Made by a program: the position numbers and the translations under genes. From Candidatus Aalborgicola danicus (GTDB lineage Bacteria > Pseudomonadota > Gammaproteobacteria > Burkholderiales > Burkholderiaceae_C), in the NCBI GenBank assembly GCA_016703945.1, contig JADJBC010000029.1:1-40542 (forward strand): a stretch of DNA of 40,542 bases, in the 5' to 3' direction. Below, in pieces: positions 18,280-27,266 of the stretch (positions within the stretch are counted from its first letter, which is position 1; each line of letters opens with the position of its first letter). The notes under the pieces were generated by a model. That model had not been told where the DNA came from, did not search any database, and worked only from the letters and a program-made list of their open reading frames with translations.

Positions 18280-18668
18280 CACAGCAACATCAAGGCAATA
18301 CAGGCCGCGATTCCACCCGACCACACCAAGGTGCGCAATGCGCCAAGGTTCATCAGATAGACGGCAACGTAGGCCACCCGCAGTGCCACGAAAGTCATGG
18401 CCAGCATGTCGATGCGGGACTGGTCGGCTTGGGCAATATGTGCAAACACCACGCTGCCAACGAACAAAGGCAGTATTTCATAGCCATTGGAATGGGCGGC
18501 GATGGCTCGCTGCTGCCAGCCACTCAAGCGGGATTCCCATTCGCGTGGGGATAGGTTGTCGTACTTACCATCCCTGCGCGAAAGCTTCAGAGAATGAAGC
18601 TTGGGCAAAAGCGCCGTGAGAACCGGCAGAAAGCAGGCAATCAATACACACCATTTACTAATCGTCAT
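18279..18668 (-). CDS. MAPEG family membrane protein
   Basis: 129-residue, four-helix integral membrane protein of the MAPEG superfamily (glutathione/eicosanoid enzymes; bacterial members mostly of unknown substrate). Helices are at the start (ISKWCVLIACFLPVLTALLP), in RAIAAHSNGYEILPLFVGSVV, in MLAMTFVALRVAYVAVYLMN and at the end (TLVWSGGIAACIALMLL). The family motif AHSNGYEILPLF and the RVAYVAVYL block are good matches to bacterial members. Its stop overlaps the start of the hydrolase by one base. Confidence 0.85.
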   Translation of the reverse strand: MTISKWCVLIACFLPVLTALLPKLHSLKLSRRDGKYDNLSPREWESRLSGWQQRAIAAHSNGYEILPLFVGSVVFAHIAQADQSRIDMLAMTFVALRVAYVAVYLMNLGALRTLVWSGGIAACIALMLL

Positions 18669-18818
18669 GAAGACTTCCAGGTAGTTGCCGAAGATTTCAA
18701 ATGATTTCCGGCCGTCAATGAAGCGAGAGGTGGCTAGCCGCGCATTGGCCGGACCCCCAGGGAGTGCGCAGTATCAGGCAATTGCTGGTCGCTTTGCAAT
18801 AGCGGCCAAACCCGATCT

Positions 18819-19200
18819 CTACAACCCGCGCTTCCCTGAGCGCAGCTTTTTCTGCTGCCAAGTCCACATGCGGCATCTCGGCACACGGTCAAAGCTCTTT
18901 GACGCGTCCGTCCACTGAAAATCATGGATCGCCAGCATTTGCGAGACCACTTGGGCAATGGAGCGCCAAAACTTCTCATAACTGGTGTCTTTGCCTAACG
19001 ACCCATGGGAGCTGCTGGCCGAGCCTCTAAGAGGCTTTGTGTTGTACGTCACGTTGTGTCGATTGGCGGTAAACAGAACGTAGTAACCACCGGCCCATCA
19101 CACACCGGCAACCCCAGCCATTGGCGCAAAAGGGTAGGGCAGCGGTTCGCAATCTATTGCTGCACAAGCATCTGCAAGCGACGGTTTCAGTTGTATTGGT
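18819..19200 (-). pseudogene. Unidentified gene remnant
   Basis: A minus-strand run of protein-like sequence, YYVLFTANRHNVTYNTKPLR followed by SHGSLGKDTSYEKFWRSIA, QVVSQMLAIHDFQWTDASKS and FDRVP, interrupted by a TGA near 19097 and fading out near 18850. No start codon or family can be assigned. It is probably the middle of a decayed gene. The flanks 18669-18818 and 19201-19319 hold nothing recognisable. Confidence 0.3.
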
Positions 19201-19319
19201 AAAATTTCTGCCTCGTTGGCCGCGGGAATCGGGATGTAGCGGATCGCGCTTGCCTCACCGATTGCCGTTGGACCGGATACTCGATCTGGGGACAGCTGTA
19301 AATATTAGGATTGCTTTCA

Positions 19320-19955
19320 ATGCCACTTCCCTCCCAAACTCTCGCCGCCCTTCAATTGGCAGGCGCCACCATCTACCAGGCCGACCTTGCACTAAAGGAC
19401 GCAGTTCAGGCCTACGCAAACCAGGTTAGGACGGCAATGACTGCCAACCCGTTTGAGATGCGAAATGACGGCCTGTTCGAAGAATGGAAGGCCGTTGCCC
19501 GGATGTCGCAGGCCGTGGCGCAAATCGAGGTCGAATTCAAAAAAATCTATGAAATGGCTTCAGGGTTAACCGGCGCTGCTGCATTGCCAAACCCCACGAT
19601 GTCCACCTTAGTGGCTCCCCCGTCTGCAGGCGCTACGGATCTGAAACTTGTCAAGGACATTCAGGCAAGCGACGCTGTGGTCAAGGGACCGCGGGCTTCG
19701 CAAACGAAGAAATCACCCGGTGGCAACGCACCAAAACCATTGACCGGGAACACCGCCAAGTTGTTTGCGCACCTGATCGAAGTCATGAAAGCGAATGCGT
19801 TCGTGAAGATCGACCGTCATGCGGTCATCATTGAAGCCGGGATCCCCCGAGGTTCCGTTGGAGCAGCGATTGCGAAGCTGCTGGAGACAGGCCACCTCGT
19901 CGCCAACGCGTCGGGTGCCCACAAGCTGTCGACTCCCAGGTCAGCAAAAAAGTGA
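19320..19955 (+). CDS. Hypothetical protein with C-terminal winged-helix-like domain
   Basis: 211 residues from an ATG at 19320 with AGGA upstream. The N-terminal half is helical (SQTLAALQLAGATIYQADLA, WKAVARMSQAVAQIEVEFKK), followed by a low-complexity linker rich in Ser, Ala and Lys. The C-terminal 60 residues, LFAHLIEVMKANAFVKIDRH and IPRGSVGAAIAKLLETGHLV, have the spacing of a helix-turn-helix/winged-helix. This suggests a DNA-associated role, but no named family was recognised. Isolated in poorly coding surroundings. Confidence 0.55.
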   Translation: MPLPSQTLAALQLAGATIYQADLALKDAVQAYANQVRTAMTANPFEMRNDGLFEEWKAVARMSQAVAQIEVEFKKIYEMASGLTGAAALPNPTMSTLVAPPSAGATDLKLVKDIQASDAVVKGPRASQTKKSPGGNAPKPLTGNTAKLFAHLIEVMKANAFVKIDRHAVIIEAGIPRGSVGAAIAKLLETGHLVANASGAHKLSTPRSAKK

Positions 19956-20110
19956 ACTGCCTTTTGTCACCGCTCACTGTTTTGGGCTAACCACAAGAGT
20001 GACGAATTCCATCGGCGTCGGTCAGTGAAATAGCTCACGGACAAACAGACCAGTCGCCGATACTCCAACTTCTGTAAAACACTGCGGCAGACAGCCGTGT
20101 GTTCCAGTCT

Positions 20111-20428
20111 CTATGACACGATCCGTCCCAGATATTGCGCGCGAATCGCTTCTGCCTCGAACTCCGTCAGCCCTACATGACTGAAGCAAAACACCGCAAA
20201 ATCTTTCAGCTCCTTTGGCCAATCCCGAAGGCCAGGACCTCGGACATCGGAGTCCAGCGCAAGCCATCGATCTTGCCAATCTGAATTGAGATGAAGCCAG
20301 GTTTTGATCTGATCGGTGCGCATAGCTCGATGGCCTTGATCGACTTCCCATCGCGCGTGCAGATTGCCTGCCACGAATGTTGGCGCCGCCGTCACATTGA
20401 CCCACGTGCCGCCGTATGATTGACCCAC
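20111..20428 (-). CDS. Hypothetical protein, probably 5'-truncated
   Basis: 105 codons of protein-like sequence including TWVNVTAAPTFVAGNLHARW, TDQIKTWLHLNSDWQDRWLA, RDWPKELKDFAVFCFSHVG and LTEFEAEAIRAQYLGRI. No family recognised. The 5' end coincides with a paired-repeat structure at 20397-20508, suggesting that an inserted element or its scar removed the original start. 19956-20110 holds nothing else. Confidence 0.35.
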   Translation of the reverse strand: MGQSYGGTWVNVTAAPTFVAGNLHARWEVDQGHRAMRTDQIKTWLHLNSDWQDRWLALDSDVRGPGLRDWPKELKDFAVFCFSHVGLTEFEAEAIRAQYLGRIVS

Positions 20429-20508
20429 CTAGGTATGCCGTCATCGCGCACCCAGCAACAATTCCAAAGATATCGCCCTGGGTCACTAAAATTCGGCCGC
20501 CTGGGTCA
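20397..20508. repeat. Two pairs of TGACCCA repeats, inverted to each other
   Basis: TTGACCCAC occurs at 20397-20405 and 20420-20428, spaced 23 bp. CCTGGGTCA, the opposite orientation, occurs at 20477-20485 and 20500-20508, again spaced 23 bp. Equal spacing and opposite orientation resemble the multiple transposase sites at both ends of IS21-type elements, or a protein-binding region. The identity of the element is an inference. Confidence 0.6.
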
Positions 20509-20741
20509 AATTGACGTCGGCGGCAACAATGGCCATCATGGCTCCAAGCTGCGGGTCATGGAGGGCAGAAAAACGCTACGGATTGCCACCCTGAGACTTT
20601 CAATTTGGGAAATTACTGTTTTTGTTTTTAATCGATCTTTGCAAAGCGGCGAGATTCGGAGTTTTTACTGTTTTACAAAATACTTCTGCTCTTCTGAAGA
20701 AATTTACCGTCTTAATTACTACGATCATATTTATTCTGGGT

Positions 20742-20847
20742 AATTAAAGTCGTAAACAGGCAATTAAAGTCGTAAACAGCACCCTAGCATCCATGCGGGT
20801 TTGCGGGGTGTTGGATTTGTGAGACGCTCTTTCTAAAGTCGTAATCA
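20742..20847. repeat. Tandem 18-bp repeats plus a third partial copy
   Basis: AATTAAAGTCGTAAACAG occurs perfectly at 20742-20759 and 20762-20779 (period 20). Its core TAAAGTCGTAA recurs at 20834-20844. The repeats lie at the edge of an AT-rich patch (20590-20745) that differs from its surroundings. Possible IS-end binding sites or operator iterons; no associated gene remains. Confidence 0.75.
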
Positions 20848-21410
20848 CCGGTCTGGGAACGCCTGCGACGGGCCGCCGCAGTCGACCCAATGCGGGTCTA
20901 CGTTTTCATCCATGCTGAAGTTCTTTCCAATCGGAATGGGTCTATCGAAGCGCCTCGATCCCCGACCTAACCGTGGCCTACTTTGCATTGAAACAGGTGG
21001 TACTGTTTCAACTGGAATGACTGGTCGGGTTTGGACCAGAACGTCTGGCTGCATTCACTGGAATGCGCAGTACCGGCAACTCGGGATGTCTGAGCGCTTC
21101 TTCTTTCCTTAATATTCTCTGGCTGATTTCCAGGCTTCGGCTGTTTGCAGAGCGCCCGCCCGACTATGCAGTCCCATAGTTAAATTGCCAAGAGGCTTCG
21201 AAGTAAGGGGGCGTCCAGGGCCAAATTGGCTGAGGCAGTCTTCGAAGGATGTGCTTTTGCTCCACGCGGAAATTGCGTTCAATTCAACTTCAAGGCAACC
21301 CGATGAAAATCTCCCCAAATGAGGAACGAAGTTTGCGTTTGACTTCAAAACCTCGGATGCATGCATCCAAGTTAGCAAGACAGTGCCTGGTCGCACCTAG
21401 AATTGGCCAT
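20848..21410. other. Stretch without a recognisable gene
   Basis: Open frames on both strands here are short and carry no recognisable motif. The AT-rich patch just upstream (20590-20745) also lacks a gene. Confidence 0.35.
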
Positions 21411-22612
21411 ATGGACGCCAGAACTGTGCGCCTTTTTTTCTTGGGCAATGGTGTCGAGGCTTCGCGCCCGATTGTCTGGATTATTGGCTTTTTGCATTCT
21501 TGAACGTCTATTCCGTTCAGGCGGTACTGCCGATGGTGATGGACGACTTCCACACCACCGCGTTGGAGGCCGGAATGACGGTGGGAGCTACGGGCTTGGC
21601 AATTGGACTGGTTTCACCGTTCATTGGGATGCTGTCCGATGCAGTTGGCCGCAAAGTCGTCCTGTGCACGTCCATGTTTGCACTTACGGTGCCGACGGCG
21701 CTCATTCCAATTTCCACAGCCTCGACTCTTTGATTGTTCTTCGCTTTCTTCAAGGCTTGACCATTCCCGGCATCGCGGTGGTCCTGATTGCTTATCTCTC
21801 GGAGGAATTTCGTTCTGGTGGTGTCGTTCAAATGACGGCCACCTATGTCGGGGGCACAGTGATGGGTGGCTTCTGCGGTCGATTCCTGACGGGACATGCG
21901 GGTCACTTGCTAGGCTGGCGCGGCGCCTTTGTTGCTTTAGCCGTCTTGAATTTGCTTGGTGCCTTGCTCGTGTTGTGGTTGCTACCACCGTCGCGTCAAT
22001 TTGTTCCGAACAGAAACGTCACTGGAGGCATGCAGACGCTGTTGTCACATCTCCGCAATAGGCGGCTGATGGCGGCTTGTGCGGTCGGGTTTTGCGTGCT
22101 GTTTTCGCTGGTCGGGACTTTCACATATGTCAATTTGCACTTGCATTGGCGCCCTTCAATCTGTCTGCGGCAGGCTTGGCGAATGTCTTCACGGTCTATC
22201 TTGTCGGCGTGATTGTGACGCCGTTAGCGGGCGCCATATTGACCGTCTGGGGTTTATGAAGTCCCTTCCGGGCGCCTTGGCAATTTCTGCGACAGGCCTG
22301 CTGATGACACTCCTGCCGTCGATATTTTTCGTTGTTGTGGGACTCGGTGTGCTCAACGGTGTATTCCTTTGCCAATCAGCGACCATTGGTTCGATTGCAC
22401 GAACCGTGAGTGAAGGTCGTTCGCTGGCGACCGGTATTTACTACCTGAGTTATTACTGCGGTGGAGCCGCGGGCAGTTGGCTGGCTGGGTTAGCCTTCGA
22501 GGGATGGGGTTGGAGCGGGTCTGTCGCCACTATTGCACTGTTTCAAGGCATTGCTGCAACTATCGTCTTATTCGTATGGCGGGAACGCGGAGCCGAAGCC
22601 ATACGAAATTGA
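21411..22612 (+). pseudogene. MFS transporter (YnfM-like), at least four frameshifts
   Basis: Major-facilitator drug/metabolite exporter of about 400 residues scattered over all three frames. Recognisable pieces in order: RLSGLLAFCIL, then VYSVQAVLPMVMDDFHTTAL with the motif-A-like GMLSDAVGRKVVLC; then LIVLRFLQGLTIPGIAVVLI and GGTVMGGFCGRFLTGHAGHL; then LSAAGLANVFTVYLVGVIVT; finally SLPGALAISATGLLMTLLPS, GIYYLSYYCGGAAGSWLAGL and a stop at 22612. The combination resembles the YnfM/AraJ branch. Breaks lie near 21502, 21720, 22125 and 22255. All twelve-helix blocks seem represented, so the breaks could be base-level errors. Confidence 0.75.
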
Positions 22613-22709
22613 AACGTTTGCAGTGAACTGGAGGAAAACCAACCTAGACTTCGCGCCGACGGTGCCCCTATCGATTTGGATGCACAGGTCCGATCCATCA
22701 AACCGACCA

Positions 22710-22741
22710 CCAAACCGCTAGACATTGTCTTGGCGGTTTGG
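22710..22741. terminator. Strong 32-bp hairpin between MFS and VOC genes
   Basis: CCAAACCGC pairs with GCGGTTTGG and inside it AGACA pairs with TGTCT around one T, giving a nearly continuous 14-bp stem. No T-run follows, so it is either a terminator of uncertain efficiency or a regulatory hairpin. Position downstream of the MFS gene favours a 3'-end role. Confidence 0.45.
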
Positions 22742-22859
22742 ATGACATGGCCTGCACCCAGAGAAGTCTCCCCAGGCTCCTGCCATGCTTTTCTGAGCGC
22801 TCCGATGTGGTCCACTCACTGTCGACGCCAGGCAACGCAATAACCAATAACCAATACCC

Positions 22860-23279
22860 ATGCCCATTCAACCCTACGATCTCGCGATCCCCATACTGCC
22901 GAGCCGTTCGGTGAACGACACTGTCTCGTTCTACAAGCGCCTCGGTTTCGAGGGTGGCCCCCACGGGTTGGACAGCGGATATGCCATTCCGAGACGAGGA
23001 GCTGTCGAGCTGCATTTCTTCACCCACCGTGAGCTTGTGCCTGCGGAGTCATCAGCAGGGTGCTATATACGAGTCCTGGACGTCGAGAGCTTTTTATCGC
23101 TCATGCTTAACCAGCCATCTGCCCAGCACAGGCATCCCGCGCATGGTTGCTCTTGAGGACAAACCGTGGGGTTTCGCGAGTTCGCCGTCATCGACCTTGA
23201 TGGGAACCTCGTTCGAATCGGTCAAATCATCGAAGTAGAAACGTGTATCTCTAGCCGTATGCGCTGCCAAATCGGGTAA
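22860..23279 (+). pseudogene. VOC / bleomycin-resistance-like protein, frameshifted
   Basis: Small vicinal-oxygen-chelate-fold protein of about 139 residues. The first beta-alpha-beta-beta-beta unit is clear (YDLAIPILPSRSVNDTVSFY, KRLGFEGG, ELHFFTHREL). Its end lies in other frames: PRMVALEDKPWG followed by REFAVIDLDGNLVRIGQ, a motif typical of bleomycin-resistance-type VOC proteins, with the stop at 23279. At least two indels lie between about 23110 and 23165. It probably binds or sequesters a small molecule; metal ligands cannot be judged with the breaks. Confidence 0.7.
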
Positions 23280-23643
23280 GCAAAGGTTTAGACCCTGGAC
23301 CCCAAGCCCTCCAGCGTGCGGGTCCGCAAACGGCGGTTCAACAAGTTGACTCGCGCAACGACGTTTTCATCCTCTTTTCCGAATAGCCGGATAGTGCAAC
23401 TATTTGCATCACGGAGGCCAATGCCTTTGTTGAGATAGAAAAATTGTCTGTGGTGGGGTTTGGGCTTTACGATTTGCTCGATCCAATCGGCGTCAGATGA
23501 GCGCTGGCATTAAGGGCACTGAATTAGCCAAGGTGAATGTCCGCTGTCAGAAAATTTGAATGGCAGCAACGCGAAGCGGCGGTTGTAGATCTCGGTTACT
23601 TTGCGGTAGATCAAAAGCCAAGTACTTTCCCGATCAGTGCACT
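23280..23643. other. Intergenic stretch, no gene recognised
   Basis: No motif-bearing frame on either strand; short open frames only. Confidence 0.35.
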
Positions 23644-23917
23644 TCAGCAACTGACTGCGCAGAGCACTCCAAAGGTCCCGACGATCACCGCAGAAGCATC
23701 GTCGGCGTTAGGCTCACCGGTTACGGCCAAGAAATCTGAATTTACACCCCACAGCCCCAGGTAATTTCTGACCCATTGACCAAGTCCCGTGAGGTTCGGT
23801 CAGGTCGTTCTCGCGCATGTGTGAAATTCGAGTTTGTTCATCTTCAGGCACCAGCCCCAACATGAGGCGCGCGGCGCCATCAATGGTCGTTGGTAATTCA
23901 GCGCTCTTCTTGTTCAC
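23644..23917 (-). pseudogene. Small conserved protein of the LGxWIRNxxGLW type (DUF6794-like), frameshifted
   Basis: From a GTG at 23917 (GAGAGG upstream) the sequence reads ELPTTIDGAARLMLGLVPED and QTRISHMRENDL. After an indel near 23785 it continues GLGQWVRNYLGLWGVNSDFL, then TGEPNADDASAVIV, with a stop near 23644 after a possible second indel. The pattern of TLDEA-like, LxLLxEEE-like, RNxxGLW and N-x-DDASxVI is that of a family of about 100-residue proteins that I recall as DUF6794. Function unknown. The family name is from memory. Confidence 0.55.
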
Positions 23918-24059
23918 TGCGTTTTGCCTCTCGATACTCCCAAGGTGGTACTGGATTTGCGTCCCTCCACAAGCCCATTTGCGCAACCCTGGCAAACCTC
24001 TCAGCATCGGAGTACGCCACCCGATCCGTGGCTGCCGATTCGCATTCCTCGCAGCCCGC

Positions 24060-24557
24060 TCAGGCCCCAGATTTCCCATTCAACGTAGCCCGCAAAGACT
24101 CTATGCGCGCGCGGTTCACACCCAGGTCGCCTTTGCCAAGGCGCGAGGCCGAACGCACCTGAATGACCATGTTGACGGGATCGAACCAAAACTCAACATC
24201 GTCCACGTATCTCATCCACCGGCTGGTGTAGTGCAGATACAGATAGTCCTGCGTACTCTTCACTACGCTGACACCGACCTGGGCCTGCGTTATAGCCTTG
24301 ATCTGGGCAATGGTCGCCGGACCGTCTCCGCGTATCTCCAACGGAGCGATCTGGGCAAAGGTCATTTGTAAATGTCCGGGGTAGAGAAGGGCTTGACTGC
24401 TCACACTGTTCGGCGTCAGCGCCGGTGGCTTCAGCCGACCGTTTTTCACTCCCAGATCAGTAGGGTCTTTCCCCGCCAAAAAACCCATCTGGCCCACGCC
24501 CGCGGACATCAATATCAAAACAACCAGGGTAATCAGTATCCATTTGACGACGAACAT
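24060..24557 (-). CDS. DUF1499 family protein
   Basis: 165 residues from the ATG at 24557, with AGGAG seven bases upstream. An N-terminal hydrophobic anchor (ILITLVVLILMSAGVGQM) is followed by the DUF1499 features: GVKNGRLKPPALTPNSVSSQ, IAPLEIRGDGPATIAQIKA, YLYLHYTSRWMRYVDDVEFW and IQVRSASRLGKGDLGVNRAR. Envelope-associated, function unknown. An IS6-family end begins only about 14 bp upstream of the start, so the native promoter is probably gone and expression would depend on the IS or on read-through. Confidence 0.85.
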   Translation of the reverse strand: MFVVKWILITLVVLILMSAGVGQMGFLAGKDPTDLGVKNGRLKPPALTPNSVSSQALLYPGHLQMTFAQIAPLEIRGDGPATIAQIKAITQAQVGVSVVKSTQDYLYLHYTSRWMRYVDDVEFWFDPVNMVIQVRSASRLGKGDLGVNRARIESLRATLNGKSGA

Positions 24558-24570
24558 GTAGGCACTCCTA

Positions 24571-25380
24571 GGGGTGTTGCATTTGTGGGGTCTGGCCGAA
24601 AAGAGTTGTTTGATTGTTGCGATTATCAAGCGGCAACGCGGTAGAGTTGGTTGGCTGCGGACATGGTTAGTCCGTCGGGACAGTCTATCTGCCCCTGCTT
24701 GATCATGTGCATGGTTTCGATACCTGCGATGACAATCCGAGCGCTCCAAAGTAACTTGAATCCCAGCATCGGTCGGGTGATCCTTTTGACGGCCCGGTGA
24801 TCCTGCTCGACGATGTTGTTGTGGTATTTGCTCTGGCGCATCGGGATGTCAATACAGACGTCAGCCTCGACACTTTCAATGGCGGCCGTGTTGGTGCCAC
24901 TCTTGTCGATGGTGATATTCTCAGGCAGGTCGCGCAGGTCGATGGCGGCCTCTAAAAATCGTCGTGCCGTAGCCTTGTCCCGGTTGGGGATGAGAAGAAA
25001 GTCCACCGTATCGCCGTCGCGATCAACGGCGCGGTAGAGGTGCTTCCAATGGCCGGATACATTGATGTAGGTCACTTCCATTCTCCAGCTCCGGCCAACT
25101 GGTCGCTTGCGCTTGCGAAACACGGCGGCCAGAACCGGCAACACTTTGATCGCCCAGCGATGAACCGTCACGTGATCCACGAAAACACCGCGCGCCTACA
25201 TCATCTCCTCGATGAGACGAAGGCTCAACGGGTAGGCGACATACCAGTGCACGCAGTTGAGCATCACTTCCAGCGGGTAGTGCAGCCGTTTTAGTACCTT
25301 GCGCAGCGTGCTGTTGATGAGGCTTTGGCGGAAATCGAGCACGGACCGGATTGTCGTTTACGTTTAATGCAACAGAACCC
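24571..25380 (-). mobile_element. IS6-family insertion sequence, degenerate
   Basis: An element of about 810 bp around the transposase pseudogene, in the IS6 size range. The right end at 25368-25380 reads (minus strand) GGGTTCTGTTGCATTAAACG, the family's terminal repeat. The left end at 24571-24583 shows GGGGTGTTGCATT, a decayed match (TGTTGCATT conserved). No 8-bp target duplication was found by eye. Confidence 0.7.
24626..25342 (-). pseudogene. IS6-family transposase, inactivated
   Basis: Single open frame of IS6/IS26-type transposase from a possible GTG at 25342 (LDFRQSLINSTLRKVLKRLH) to 24626, broken only by an in-frame TAG at 25196-25198 just before ARGVFVDHVTVHRWAIKVLP. Further motifs: SGHWKHLYRAVDRDGDTVDF, ENITIDKSGTN (second catalytic Asp) and YHNNIVEQDHRAVKRITRPM (catalytic Glu). 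The first catalytic position reads MEVTYINV where active relatives have MDETYI, so the Asp has become Glu. The stop codon and this change argue that it is genuinely dead, unlike many other breaks in the window. Confidence 0.85.
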
Positions 25381-25518
25381 ATAGCCTTTGTGTAGGGTAA
25401 TAAGTCGCTCCTATCTTGTCGCTCTCACGCCATTTTGAAAGAGGGCCTCCATTTCATTAAAGCCGTTCATTGGGCTTAGCAGACAATTCCAACTTTCGGA
25501 GAATCCGCAATCAGTTGT

Positions 25519-27266
25519 ATGAATAGCACCCCCCCGCTCTCCTTCACCGCCCTGATGCAACGGACGCACCCGGGCTTGCTGCGAAATCTCGCTGCGGACC
25601 CGGAGCAGGCCCGCCATGCGCCCAACAAGACCGCACGCCAGGTCAAGTCCGGTCATTACGTTGAGGTGCGCCCGACCTCGCTGCCGGCGCCCCGCTACGT
25701 CATTCATAGCCGAGACTTCTTCCAGGCATTGGGGTTGGCAGACGCGGTCGCCAGTGACCCGGCTTTTATGCAGTTCTTCACGGGTGATCTGGAGTCAGGC
25801 CTGGAGGCAGCCAACGCCGCCGGGGTGTCCCCAACCGTGCGTGCCAGCGGCTGGGCGACCGGCTACGCACTCAGCATTTACGGGCAGGAAATGGTGAACA
25901 ACTGCCCTTTCAGAACCGGCAATGGCTACGGCGACGGGCGCGCCATTTCGGTGCTGGAGGTACTTCTCGACGACGGGCAGCATTGGGAATTCCAGCTCAA
26001 AGGCGGTGGCACCACCCCGTATTGCCGCGGTGGCGACGGCCGTGCCGTGCTGCGCTCCAGCATCCGTGAGTTTTTGGCCTCGGAAGCCATGGCGGCCCTG
26101 CGAGTGCCAAGCACGCGGGCCCTGTGCCTATTTGTCTCGGGCAGTGAAACGGTCACACGTCCGTGGTATTCACCCGGTGCCAAAACCCAGGAGCCCGACC
26201 GCATGGTGGACGAGCCGGCGGCCATCACTACCCGTGCGGCCCCTTCCTTCTTACGGGTCGGTCAAGTCGAATTGTTCGGTCGGCGGGCGAAGCACAACGT
26301 GCACCCGCGTGCGCTGGCTGAGCTGGAGGCGATTTTTTTGCATGCACTCGACCGCGAATATCCGGACTTGGCCGCCGTCCTGCACGGCCCTGAGGTGACG
26401 CTAGCGGACAAAGTCGTCGCCATGGCGCGTGAGTTTGGTGTGCGGTTGTCGAATTTGGTGGCCCATTGGATTCGGGTGGGGTACTGCCAAGGCAACTTCA
26501 ACAGCGACAACTGTGCACTGGGGGGGCGGACGCTGGACTACGGCCCCTTTGGTTTCATGGAAGCCTATGACCCCGCGTTTCAAATGTGGATTGGTGGCGG
26601 GGAACATTTCGCGTTTATGAACCAGCCCATGGCCGCAGTAGTCAATTTCAGGATGTTCTGCACCGCCATGGTCCCCTTGCTGGGACAGGATACCCGCGCC
26701 ATTAAGACAATGGACGCGGTGGTGCAGGCGCTGCCGGACAGCATGGCGGACACCCTGCATGCCATGTGGGCACAAAAATGGGCATGATCGAATTTCGTGC
26801 AGAACTATTTGCCGAGTTGCACACCCTCATGGCACAAACCCCGGTGGACTACACGATCTTCTGGCGCGAGCTTTCCAGCCTACCCAAGCAGGTGGCGGAC
26901 TTGCGTCCCAGCTTCTACGCAAGCCGTGGGGCGTATGGCCAGGAACCAACGGTGATGGAGGCCCGCTGGACCTCGTGGCTGCAGAAGTGGCACACGGCCT
27001 TGGCGCAAGACGGGCGTGATCCCTTGGAGGTGTCAGCGGCCATGAAGCAGGTCAACCCCAAGTACATCGCAAGGGAGTGGATGCTGGTGCAGGCCTATCG
27101 CAGCGCCACGGACGCGGGGGACTTCACGCTGGTGCGGCGCCTGCACGACGTGCTGGCAGACCCCTACAGTGAACAGTCGCCAGAGATCGCCGCGCTGTAT
27201 TACACCAAGAAGCGGGACGAGTACTTTGACTTAGGCGGCACCTCGCACTGCAGTTGCTCGTCGTAG
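25519..27266 (+). CDS. selO: SelO / YdiU pseudokinase (protein AMPylase), one frameshift
   Basis: Pseudokinase-fold enzyme that transfers AMP to Ser/Thr/Tyr of proteins and protects against oxidative stress. Start ATG at 25519. Motifs: ALSIYGQEMVNNCPFRTGNG, GYGDGRAISVLEVLLDDGQH, FQLKGGGTTPYCRGGDGRAV, LRSSIREFLASEAM, QVELFGRRAKHN, then the active-site region QGNFNSDNCALGGRTLDYGP with the Asn and DYG metal residues. At 26776-26780 an A5 run seems one A short; restoring it joins the rest (IEFRAELFAELHTLMAQTP, VNPKYIAREWMLVQAYRSAT) for about 582 residues. The C-terminus CSCSS has Cys where animal SelO has selenocysteine. Confidence 0.9.

Noticed and set aside
20742..20847. Repeats as a CRISPR array
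   Set aside because: Only two adjacent 18-mers with a 2-bp spacer plus one partial copy; no spacers and no cas genes.
25500..25518. CGGAGAATCCG before selO as an operator
   Set aside because: Only a four-base arm palindrome; too short to be informative.
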